Both the position numbers and the translations under genes were made by a program. This document shows, piece by piece, positions 1 through 6,386 of a stretch of 6,828 nt of DNA. Each line of letters begins with the position of its first letter. Position 1 is the first letter of the stretch. The DNA lies in NCBI GenBank assembly GCA_937873555.1, contig CALMWN010000250.1:1-6828 (forward strand), read 5' to 3'. This DNA comes from an uncultured Clostridia bacterium. Its GTDB lineage: Bacteria > Bacillota > Clostridia > Acetivibrionales > CALMWN01. The notes below the pieces were generated by a model. That model searched no databases. It was given only the letters and a program-made list of their open reading frames with translations, and had not been told where the DNA came from.

Positions 1-918
1 ATTAAAAAAGGAACAGTGCTTCGTTGGGGCAGTACAATTATTAAGGATGGTAAGACATCTATAAAGATATACTATCAAAATCCAACCATCGGAGCTGATA
101 TTATTAAGCCTGGACTTAAATACAAGCTAAACACTCCAATTGGTCAGGTAGACTTTGTTTCACTTATGCTGGCTTTGTTCTTAGGAACAGCTTCACTCCC
201 ACATATCTTAATCAGGTATTATACAGTTCCAAACCCTGCAGCCGCAAGAAAATCAACAATAGTTGCTATTGCTGCTATTGGATTGTTCTATGTATTAACA
301 CTTTTTATGGGGCTAGGAGCTATGACAAATGGTGTTCTTGACTTAGGCAACGATAACATGTCGGCACCTCTTCTGGCAAAATCATTTGGGATTGCAATCT
401 TTGCCATTATATCAGCCATAGCCTTTGCCACAGTACTTGGTACGGTAAGCGGACTTATTGTTGCTTCATCAGGTGCTGTTGCACATGACTTTATGGATAG
501 ATTTCTAAATATGAAGCTATCAGAAAGCAAAAAGGTTTTAGCGGGAAAACTATCTGCGGTTGGAGTAGGTATTATAGCCATAATCCTTGGAATGATGTTT
601 AAAGGAGTGAATGTTTCATTCTTGGTGGGATGGGCATTTGCAGTTGCAGCATCTGCAAATCTACCGGCAATAATTATGATTCTTTTCTGGAAAAGAACCA
701 CAGCAAAAGGTGTGGCAGCTTCAATATTTGTTGGATTATTCTCATCACTTGGATTACTTTTATTATCTCCAACGGCATTTTCAGATGTTTACCACACAAC
801 AGCGGTTGCTCCAGTACCATTTAATAACCCTGCAATTATTTCAGTACCGGTAAGCTTTATTACATTAATTATTGTTTCTTTAACTACTAAAAAAGACGAG
901 AAAGTCAAACAAGCTTGA
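1..918 (+). CDS. Sodium:solute symporter, ActP-like cation/acetate type (3' part)
   Basis: This is the C-terminal part of a secondary transporter of the SSS family. The frame is open from base 1 (Ile-Lys-Lys-Gly-Thr) and ends in TGA at 916-918, so 305 codons are visible and roughly the first half of the gene lies to the left. The diagnostic stretch is GTASLPHILIRYYTVPNPAA followed by ARKS, which matches the acetate-permease (ActP) branch. Further typical segments are AFATVLGTVSGLIVASSGAV with HD soon after, and AFAVAASANLPAIIMILFWK. About seven to eight hydrophobic membrane segments can be seen, ending in a short charged tail (KKDEKVKQA). The family co-transports Na+ or H+ with acetate or other short carboxylates. 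The exact substrate cannot be read from the sequence. The convergent neighbour carries a DUF294 nucleotidyltransferase module, a family often seen beside this symporter type. The GTG at 16 is internal, not a start. Confidence 0.9.
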   Translation: MKKGTVLRWGSTIIKDGKTSIKIYYQNPTIGADIIKPGLKYKLNTPIGQVDFVSLMLALFLGTASLPHILIRYYTVPNPAAARKSTIVAIAAIGLFYVLTLFMGLGAMTNGVLDLGNDNMSAPLLAKSFGIAIFAIISAIAFATVLGTVSGLIVASSGAVAHDFMDRFLNMKLSESKKVLAGKLSAVGVGIIAIILGMMFKGVNVSFLVGWAFAVAASANLPAIIMILFWKRTTAKGVAASIFVGLFSSLGLLLLSPTAFSDVYHTTAVAPVPFNNPAIISVPVSFITLIIVSLTTKKDEKVKQA

Positions 919-930
919 TTAAATATGACA

Positions 931-965
931 AAAGACCGCATAGATATAACTATACGGTCTTTTTT
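931..965. terminator. Shared bidirectional hairpin terminator
   Basis: A 13-bp stem (931-943 with 950-962) closes a 6-nt loop between two converging genes. Read rightward, it is followed by a run of six T (960-965), which makes a good intrinsic terminator for the symporter gene. Read leftward, it is followed by TTTTG, a weaker U-tract, and would serve the PHP/DUF294 gene. The only imperfect pair is C939 with A954. In the rightward RNA this is a C-A mismatch, but in the leftward RNA it becomes a G-U wobble. Confidence 0.85.
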
Positions 966-980
966 AATTTGAAAAATTCA

Positions 981-3920
981 TTAAAAAATATTATTCCCAC
1001 CAAAAAAATCTCTTTGAATTCGACCTTGCAGCAATTCTATTTCTTTAAAACATTCTTTTAGAATAACCTCTTCAATATGTCCAAGATTACCGGGTGCAAT
1101 CCAGTTACTTAATTCTTGATTATTTTGTATTGCCATAGCCTGATTCCATAATCTCAATCTTAGTAATGCTTCATATGCAGTTATAATATCTCTTCGAGTT
1201 GAATCTAATACTATACCCATTCTTGTTATTGCATCTAAACGGGCTATTGTATTTGTTTCCAATATACCATGTCTTAATGCATAAAGTCTGATAAAACTTA
1301 CAATGGCTAGATTTGGAGCTTTAATATCCAGACAGCCTGGATGTTCTTTCCCACCTGTTGTTACTATATTTCCAAATAGTCGTATAGGCGGATTAAAAGA
1401 CAGTGCATTTTTCGCAAGTTGCACAATGAATTGAGGTGACTGGATTAATTCTGAATTTAGATAGCTTCTAAGCTCCTTTTCCAATTCAAAATCTCCGAAT
1501 ACTGCTCTAAAATCGAAAAAAACACTTAGTTCCATAATATCTTCGGGATATGAATTTTTTATCCAGCCTTCAAAATATTTCTTCCATACTTGTAAAGGTT
1601 GGCACCATTTAGAATTATTAGCCATCTTCTGTCCATCACATTTTCTATATCCGGTCAATGCCAAGCCGTCACAAACTATATTAGCAAGCAATTGGAAATA
1701 TTTCGAAACTTTTTCTTTGTCTGTTTCATCATTCATTCTATAAATAATAGCATTGTCTTGGTCGCTATAAAGAGTTTGCGATTCTCTTCCATGACTTCCT
1801 AAAGCTAAGAATACAAAGTCAGTCGGGGGTGTACCTATCTCATTTATTGCAATACTTATCAGTTTTTTTGTTGCAGCATCTGTCACTGTTGAAAGCATTC
1901 TGGTAATTTCAGTAGCTGATGCAGAGCTTTCTAACAGTGACTGAACCAGTTCTTGCGTTCTTCCACAAATAATAACAATATCACTAATTTGCCTGGCTTT
2001 ACTAATAGCTTCGGCAATGTCAGAAGCTATCTTGGTTGGTAACCGCAGCAACTTTTCTAAGTCCAATTTTCTTTCGTTATATTCTTTTCCTTCCATAATT
2101 CTTCTAACAAGTACCATATATTCATCACCCAATCTGGAATTTCCATACTTTAAAGTCAGATTACAGTTTAACAGGCTGCCATCACATCGATTAATTATAC
2201 CTCTAAAACTTGGCATAGATTCGACACTATGGGCATTATGTAAATATATTCTTATTATGCTATTAGCTTCAACATCTGGAAAGATATCATCAATTTCAAG
2301 CAATCCCAAATGTGATTCATCACAACCTAACAACTCATACATAACAGCGTTTGCATAAACCAACCGTGATTTTGATATAAATAAAGCACCTTCGGTTGCG
2401 GCTTCAGTCAAAATACGATAGCGTTCAATTGACTCACGTAATAATTCTTCAGCTCTTAATTTTGATTTCTCAATTTTCATCCCGTTTTTAACCAGATACA
2501 ATAATAGTATTAAGACCATGGCAACTATTATGAGTGAAACTTTAATAAAATGACTTCTCAAAGTTGCAATTTCATCTTTAACATCGGTATCATAAATACC
2601 GGTTCCAATTATCCAATTCCATTTTTCAAATAATCTAATATATGATTCTTTTGCCTCTAACCTGTCTTTATTGTCGTTCCATTGCCAGACATAGCTTATG
2701 AAGCCTTCGTTTTTCTCTTTTACCAAATTTACAAATTCAACAAATATTTTAACATTTCTTGCATCTTTAAATTCTGAAACGTCTTTATTATTGAGATCTG
2801 GTCTATATGGATGCATCAAAATTTTAGGTGTCGTATCCTGCAACCAAAAATACTCTTTTCCATCTTTTCCGTATCTCATTGCCTCAATTCGCTTTTTAGC
2901 CAAGTCTTGTGCATGCTCTAAATTAATCTGACTACTCTCAGCTTCAAAAGCCGCTTCATCTAAAACCCCAATTGCAGCCTTTGTAAGTTCTTGAATAGTA
3001 TCGCGTTTTCTTTCAAGAAGTGATTGCTCAAAATATGGTAATAGAATAAAGAACAGTGCTATTATAAACAAAATTAAAGCCATTGCTGCCGGCAAAAAAA
3101 TATTCAGAATAAATTCTAACCATTTTATGTTACTTCTTGAATTTACCTTTTCGGCAGATATATTACTTATACCTGGATTTCTATGAGAATTTTTTAAAAT
3201 AGAATTTTTAAAGTTCTTCCAATATTTATTATCTATATCTATTCCAATATCTTTATCTGATGTATGAAAATCTGAACCTGCAGAAACGATTAATCCCTTT
3301 TTATGTGCCAAATCTAAAATCTTATCTCTTTCTTCCAATGAATCAAAAGCATATACCGCTTCAACACCATCTAGTCCTAATTCTTTTAATTCAGAAATAA
3401 TATTACTAATCTTCACAAAATTAGGCTCTGTTTTAAAAGGATGTGCTAAAATAGTAACACCGCCGGCTTGATGAATAATGTTGATTGCGTCTTTTGTGGT
3501 TAAAGAGACTCGTGGGACTAAAGGCGAATCAGCGTCATTAACGGATTTAACTTCCTCAAGTTTTGAAATCAACTCTTTATTATTCGAATTGAATCCATAA
3601 GCCAACAAATGGATTAGAATATTGTTATGAATTGTTGTAAGCTCAATTCCTGATATGAATCCAATACCAAATTTTGATAATTGATGTTTGAAAGTGTCAA
3701 GTCCTGCAATTGAATTATGGTCTGTAAGCGCAGCATACTTAACACTTGCTTTACTTAGTTTCTCTGCCAATTGTTCAGGCGTCAATTCACCATCACTCAA
3801 ATGAGAATGACAGTGCAGCTCAACTTTTATCGTTTGAGAATTCTCAATAATGGATAAGCTAATATCATCTGAATTATTAATAATCTCTTCGTTTTTTCTA
3901 TAATTAACTTTATTTATCAT
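981..3920 (-). CDS. PHP - TM - Cache - TM - PAS - DUF294 nucleotidyltransferase, membrane sensor protein
   Basis: A 979-aa multidomain protein, numbered from ATG at 3920. Residues ~31-235 are a PHP phosphoesterase domain closest in look to TrpH/RNase AM types. All metal-ligand motifs are present: HCHSH (H36, H38), D43, TDHN (H68), GIEL (E93), H104, AHPF (H160) and SDFH (D217, H219). A membrane helix lies at ~268-295. Next is a Cache_2-type ligand sensor (~300-458) with YFWLQD at 357, MHPYRPDL at 369 and GTGIY at 439, then a second helix (~459-478). The sensor should therefore be outside and both ends inside. A PAS-like domain covers ~498-608. The rest is DUF294 nucleotidyltransferase plus DUF294_C: GSHGRES at 708, DQD at 720-722 as the catalytic aspartates, and DFRAVFGD at 803. 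GlnD (PII uridylyltransferase) is the nearest characterised relative of this catalytic fold. The target and nucleotide are unknown. GAGAAGG lies just before the ATG. A TTG start at 3986 is open but overlaps the promoter. Domain calls are from motif recognition. Confidence 0.88.
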   Translation of the reverse strand: MINKVNYRKNEEIINNSDDISLSIIENSQTIKVELHCHSHLSDGELTPEQLAEKLSKASVKYAALTDHNSIAGLDTFKHQLSKFGIGFISGIELTTIHNNILIHLLAYGFNSNNKELISKLEEVKSVNDADSPLVPRVSLTTKDAINIIHQAGGVTILAHPFKTEPNFVKISNIISELKELGLDGVEAVYAFDSLEERDKILDLAHKKGLIVSAGSDFHTSDKDIGIDIDNKYWKNFKNSILKNSHRNPGISNISAEKVNSRSNIKWLEFILNIFLPAAMALILFIIALFFILLPYFEQSLLERKRDTIQELTKAAIGVLDEAAFEAESSQINLEHAQDLAKKRIEAMRYGKDGKEYFWLQDTTPKILMHPYRPDLNNKDVSEFKDARNVKIFVEFVNLVKEKNEGFISYVWQWNDNKDRLEAKESYIRLFEKWNWIIGTGIYDTDVKDEIATLRSHFIKVSLIIVAMVLILLLYLVKNGMKIEKSKLRAEELLRESIERYRILTEAATEGALFISKSRLVYANAVMYELLGCDESHLGLLEIDDIFPDVEANSIIRIYLHNAHSVESMPSFRGIINRCDGSLLNCNLTLKYGNSRLGDEYMVLVRRIMEGKEYNERKLDLEKLLRLPTKIASDIAEAISKARQISDIVIICGRTQELVQSLLESSASATEITRMLSTVTDAATKKLISIAINEIGTPPTDFVFLALGSHGRESQTLYSDQDNAIIYRMNDETDKEKVSKYFQLLANIVCDGLALTGYRKCDGQKMANNSKWCQPLQVWKKYFEGWIKNSYPEDIMELSVFFDFRAVFGDFELEKELRSYLNSELIQSPQFIVQLAKNALSFNPPIRLFGNIVTTGGKEHPGCLDIKAPNLAIVSFIRLYALRHGILETNTIARLDAITRMGIVLDSTRRDIITAYEALLRLRLWNQAMAIQNNQELSNWIAPGNLGHIEEVILKECFKEIELLQGRIQRDFFGGNNIF

Positions 3921-3957
3921 ATACCTTCTCACTATAAAAAAAATGACTTTAACTATG

Positions 3958-3986
3958 ATTGTACCTGTATTTTTTTGAAACATCAA
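3958..3986 (-). promoter_or_regulatory. Candidate sigma-A promoter of the PHP/DUF294 gene
   Basis: On the minus strand TTGATG (3986-3981) is followed after exactly 17 nt by TACAAT (3963-3958), matching 4/6 and 5/6 of the consensus. Transcription would begin near 3951, about 30 nt before the ATG at 3920. This excludes upstream in-frame starts at 3986 (TTG) and 3983 (ATG), which would not be in the transcript. The leader contains an eight-T run and then the ribosome binding site. Confidence 0.6.
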
Positions 3987-4212
3987 GCTGTTAGTACCTT
4001 ATGCCTTTAAAACTTCTTAGATTTAGATAGGAATTTCCTTTATTCAATATCTCCGTTATCGGGCATTCATATAGCAAAAGCAAGAGTATTTTAGAACTTA
4101 TTAAGCATTTTATCACACAAGAAACACATTAATTGAGTTTTATCGAACAGTATTGAGCCATGTCAAATACAGGAGTAAGCTCCAGAGACATATTTTGAAA
4201 ATGGAAAACAGA

Positions 4213-4241
4213 ACCTGACAGAACTATTTTTAAGGTCAGGT
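4213..4241. repeat. 7-bp inverted repeat, ACCTGAC / GTCAGGT
   Basis: A perfect 7-bp inverted repeat (4213-4219 and 4235-4241) around a 15-nt spacer. No T-run follows on either strand, so it is not an obvious terminator. Its role is unknown: it may be an operator, an insertion-sequence remnant or chance. Confidence 0.4.
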
Positions 4242-4344
4242 CAAACTATTGGATTAAAAAATATATGAATGGAAGCTTAATTGTAGATTAGCAAATTAAA
4301 ATATCTTAAAATTCAAAAAAATATTCAAATTAAATTAACCTTCT

Positions 4345-4408
4345 AAAACAAAACAGGATAAGAAAAAGTAAATTTTAAAAATCCCATTTTCTTATACTGT
4401 TTTGTTTT
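4345..4408. repeat. 22-bp near-perfect inverted repeat (long hairpin)
   Basis: Arms at 4345-4366 and 4387-4408 pair over 22 bp with one mismatch (G4357 against A4396), with a 20-nt AT-rich loop. The arms are built from an AAAACAAAACAG-type core. This is far longer than expected by chance even in AT-rich DNA. It could be a terminator, the end of a small non-autonomous element, or part of the left end of the broken insertion sequence just downstream. No gene with a clear 3' end lies immediately upstream, which weakens the terminator reading. Confidence 0.65.
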
Positions 4409-4418
4409 GTAGTCTAAA

Positions 4419-4433
4419 GTGGGCTACGCCCAC
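4419..4433. repeat. GC-rich hairpin GTGGGC-TAC-GCCCAC
   Basis: A perfect 6-bp GC-rich stem with a 3-nt loop in otherwise very AT-rich DNA, 11 bases after the 22-bp inverted repeat. No T-run follows, so it is not a standard terminator. Compact hairpins of this sort occur at ends of some insertion sequences and in REP-like repeats. Which of these applies cannot be decided here. Confidence 0.5.
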
Positions 4434-4466
4434 AACCCAAAATAAACCTATAATTCAAACATATAA

Positions 4467-4495
4467 TTGAAAAATGCGTTGCCAACACATATAAT
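4467..4495 (+). promoter_or_regulatory. Near-consensus sigma-A promoter of the broken transposase-like gene
   Basis: TTGAAA (4467-4472), a 17-nt spacer and a perfect TATAAT (4490-4495). A transcript would start near 4502 and run over the GGAGG site (4520-4524) and ATG at 4531. With that gene broken, it would continue toward the IS1182-type transposase gene and may act as an extra promoter for it. Confidence 0.7.
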
Positions 4496-4532
4496 TAATT
4501 TCTCACAATACAAAAATATGGAGGCAACGCAT
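4474..4532 (+). promoter_or_regulatory. Fold-back inverted repeat covering RBS and start codon
   Basis: A perfect 10-bp inverted repeat, ATGCGTTGCC (4474-4483) and GGCAACGCAT (4523-4532). The right arm takes in the end of the GGAGG ribosome binding site and the first two bases of ATG 4531. The left arm lies between the -35 and -10 boxes of the gene's own promoter, so it is absent from the native transcript and present only in RNA entering from upstream. In IS10 and IS50, known hairpins of this layout block transposase translation from outside transcripts. The same role is inferred here. Confidence 0.6.
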
Positions 4533-4628
4533 GGATACATTATTGCACAAATTCAGCACAATATTCAAGGGGAGCATCGAAGGATTTGATAGATTGGTAT
4601 GAAGCTGCTGAAAAAGTCATCCGCATGA
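4531..4628 (+). pseudogene. 5' remnant of a probable transposase gene, frameshifted and cut
   Basis: A good GGAGG site (4520-4524, 6-nt spacing) and a strong promoter precede ATG 4531, but the frame stops after 23 codons at TGA 4600-4602. The peptide starts MDTLLHKFSTIFKG. Moving by one base at the GGGG run (4569-4572) gives a continuing frame, ASKDLIDWYEAAEKVIRM, that runs straight into the left boundary of the IS1182-type element. The simplest reading is the N-terminus of a gene first damaged by a one-base slip and then cut by the insertion. Its helical, charged start and IS-like control region suggest a transposase, perhaps ISLre2-like, but the fragment is too short for a firm family call. 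The 23-aa product could instead be a real small peptide, which is less likely. Confidence 0.5.
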
Positions 4629-4694
4629 CAACCCCAAAAACAACTAAATTATATTATAAAAAATCTATAAAAAGTATGATTTTACTGCGTTTCA

Positions 4695-4703
4695 TGCTAT
4701 AAT
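4695..4703 (+). promoter_or_regulatory. Extended -10 promoter of the IS1182 transposase
   Basis: TGC followed by a perfect TATAAT (4698-4703) forms an extended -10 element. The -35 region about 17 nt upstream (TATGAT) is poor, which is usual for extended -10 promoters. A start near 4710 would leave a very short leader before the GGAGG site at 4720-4724. Confidence 0.6.
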
Positions 4704-4731
4704 ACATGTATAAACTTTTGGAGGATTTCAA

Positions 4732-6096
4732 ATGCTTAATTTGAATAAGCAACTAAAATTTTCATCTTTCACTGGCATATATGATACTGTTATTCCCAAG
4801 AATCACTTGCTTCGCAAAATAGCTGAAAATATTGATTTTTCCTTTGTAAATAAGCTTATGGAGAAATGTTATTGCATAGATTTCGGTCGCCCCGCTTACG
4901 AACCGGAACTCATTCTTAAAACTCTGTTTTTAAAATTGCTTTATGATCTTTCAGACCGCGAAGTTATTTCACGTTGCCAAACTGATATGGCATTCAAATT
5001 CTTTTTAGGGCTCGATCCTGAGGATGATGTCCCAGATGCTTCTTTACTTGCAAAATTCCGTACTATGCGTATAACTGAAGAGGAATTGCAGGAATTTCTA
5101 AACGAAACTGTAAGGCAGGCTTTGGATAATAATATAATTAAAAGTAAAACGATAATTGTTGATTCTACACACTCTCGTTCAAAGCACACAGCACAGACTC
5201 CTACGCAGATATTACGTGAAATGACTAAAAATCTTCGTAAAGAAATTCATCGTACTCAAAATGAAATCAGCAATATATTCCCTGAAAAACCTACTGTTGA
5301 AAATGATATTTTTGAAGAAATCGATTATACAAAAGCATTGGTTAATGCTCTTTTAAAGGTGGATTTAAAAAGCGAAAACGATGAAGACGCAAAGATTGGA
5401 CACAAATCCGAAGATAACGACTTCTTTGGATACAAAAGCCATATCGCAATGACTGAAGAAGGCATAATCACAGGGCTTTCAGTTACAAATGGAACTGCAG
5501 CAGACAACAAAGAATTTGAAAACATAGTAAATCAAACACTTGAAACAGGTGTTGAAGTGAATGATATTGCAGGAGATAAGGCATATTCTACAAGTGACAT
5601 TTTAAAATTTGGTATCGATAAAAATATAAATATTATTTCAAAGCTTAAGGAAAATGTGGGTAGCAAAGAATTTAATGACGAATATGTATCATTTAATAAA
5701 GACGCTGATACATATGAATGCAAAAACGGTTGTTTAGCGAAGAAAAACAAAGTTAGAAAAAATGGCACTATTGGATATAGCTTTTATAGAGCGGACTGCG
5801 AAAAATGCCCGTTTGCAAAAGAGTGCTTGGGCAATACAAATGATGGCTACAAACAAATTTTACAAAACGTAAATCATGAAATTTTTGAAGAACAGCGAAC
5901 TTTTGAAACAACTGAGCATTTTAAAGAAAAACATAAAGTTCGTTGGAAAATAGAACAGCGAAACTCGCATTTGAAAAATCGATATGGACTGAATAAAACT
6001 TATGGAACTGGACTTTGGAGTATGAAAGCCCAATCTTTTCTGACGGCATTTACGGCAAATATTATTAAGATTACGAAGCTAGTGACTACAATATAG
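4732..6096 (+). CDS. IS1182 family transposase
   Basis: A 454-aa DDE transposase that cuts and rejoins the ends of its own element; the length is normal for the family. The N-terminal DUF772-type region (~50-115) shows FGRPAYEPELILKTLFLKLL and the DASLLAKFR motif. The probable catalytic triad is complete: D144 in IIVDSTHSRSK, D282 in AGDKAYS, and E408 in RWKIEQRNSHLKNRYGL. A cysteine cluster (C330, C334, C356, C359, C365) between the second and third acidic residues looks like the zinc-binding segment common in this group. GGAGG with 7-nt spacing sets the ATG at 4732. The C-terminus ends normally at TAG 6094-6096 with no frameshift, so the copy may still be active. It has its own promoter and may also be read from the promoter of the broken gene upstream. 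Confidence 0.95.
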   Translation: MLNLNKQLKFSSFTGIYDTVIPKNHLLRKIAENIDFSFVNKLMEKCYCIDFGRPAYEPELILKTLFLKLLYDLSDREVISRCQTDMAFKFFLGLDPEDDVPDASLLAKFRTMRITEEELQEFLNETVRQALDNNIIKSKTIIVDSTHSRSKHTAQTPTQILREMTKNLRKEIHRTQNEISNIFPEKPTVENDIFEEIDYTKALVNALLKVDLKSENDEDAKIGHKSEDNDFFGYKSHIAMTEEGIITGLSVTNGTAADNKEFENIVNQTLETGVEVNDIAGDKAYSTSDILKFGIDKNINIISKLKENVGSKEFNDEYVSFNKDADTYECKNGCLAKKNKVRKNGTIGYSFYRADCEKCPFAKECLGNTNDGYKQILQNVNHEIFEEQRTFETTEHFKEKHKVRWKIEQRNSHLKNRYGLNKTYGTGLWSMKAQSFLTAFTANIIKITKLVTTI

Positions 6097-6119
6097 AGGG
6101 AATACTCCTCTGTTTTTTA
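6093..6119 (+). terminator. Intrinsic terminator of the transposase gene
   Basis: The stem AGAGG (6095-6099) with CCTCT (6107-6111), extendable by a U-G and an A-U pair, has a 7-nt loop and is followed by six T (6113-6118). It begins inside the stop codon of the transposase gene. Confidence 0.75.
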
Positions 6120-6150
6120 TAAAAACGGTGTTTTAATGTTGTTTGGTTTG

Positions 6151-6386
6151 TAAATTTTGAATTGGCCATAAAAGCATCTGTAGTAGCAAATCATGGTGTT
6201 TCAATTATTCCTTATACATCTGTAAAGAAGGAACTACATACGAACTTGCTAAAGACTTTACCAATTCAAGAAGGAACGCCTACCTGTGAAATTTGTGCTA
6301 TATATCAAAAAAGCAGGGCCTCTAAGCCCCACATTAAAAATTTCATATCGTATATAAGAAATTATGGGAGAAAAACCTTCTGCTAG
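6151..6386 (+). pseudogene. 3' remnant of a LysR-type transcriptional regulator gene
   Basis: About 77 codons remain open from the right edge of the insertion element to TAG at 6384-6386. The sequence matches the last part of the LysR substrate-binding domain: ELAIKASVVANHGVSIIPYT corresponds to the usual AIK-V-AG-GI-ILP segment, followed by KTLPI and the ending CAIYQKSRASKPHIKNFISY. The N-terminal helix-turn-helix and most of the effector domain are missing. They are not on the other side of the insertion within this window, so the gene was cut and its front lost or moved. A TTG at 6162 could open a 74-aa frame, but no ribosome binding site is seen. The neighbouring tusA-like gene and the operator-like palindromes beyond it suggest the regulator once served this sulfur locus. 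Confidence 0.75.

Larger units (their letters stand above)
3987..4466. other. Intergenic stretch without an intact gene
   Basis: No open frame here has a believable start, ribosome binding site and length. The stretch is very AT-rich, especially 4250-4345, and carries several inverted repeats listed separately. Around 4100-4310 short open runs in the plus frames look somewhat protein-like (for example a run ending HILKMENRT before TGA at about 4214) but are broken by stops. They could be decayed insertion-sequence DNA or chance. A weak hairpin (ATGTC 4160-4164 with GACAT 4187-4191, plus inner GGAG/CTCC) also lies here. Confidence 0.5.
4629..6150 (+). mobile_element. IS1182-family insertion sequence
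   Basis: The element holds one complete transposase gene with promoter and terminator. Candidate imperfect terminal inverted repeats are at 4629-4648 (starting CAACCCCAAAAACAAC) and, inverted, at 6131-6150 (reverse complement starting CAAACCAAACAACATT), with about 14 of 20 bases alike. Both ends lie where neighbouring coding sequence stops making sense: the broken gene on the left and the LysR-like remnant on the right. No target-site duplication is visible (flanks GCATGA and TAAATT). The exact ends are therefore uncertain by several bases, and a rearrangement after insertion is likely. Confidence 0.7.

Noticed and set aside
288..701. 137-codon open frame antisense to the symporter gene
   Set aside because: It is a shadow of a well-supported transporter frame, with no ribosome binding site and no recognisable family.
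1599..2931. Several rightward open frames of 67-113 codons inside the PHP/DUF294 gene
   Set aside because: They lie opposite conserved domains and have no family resemblance or start signals.
4160..4198. 12-codon frame starting MSNTGVSSRDIF
   Set aside because: It is too short, has no clear ribosome binding site, and stops at once. It may be part of decayed DNA.
4342..4418. TCTAAA direct repeats flanking the 22-bp inverted repeat as a target duplication
   Set aside because: The left copy overlaps the repeat arm and the right copy is offset by several bases. A 6-base AT-rich match is easily chance.
3987..4530. Riboswitch, CRISPR array, tRNA or other structured RNA
   Set aside because: No repeat-spacer pattern, tRNA fold or known riboswitch core was recognised. 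The hairpins present do not match a class I know.
4941..5768. Leftward open frames inside the transposase gene
   Set aside because: They are antisense shadows of a complete transposase with an intact catalytic triad.
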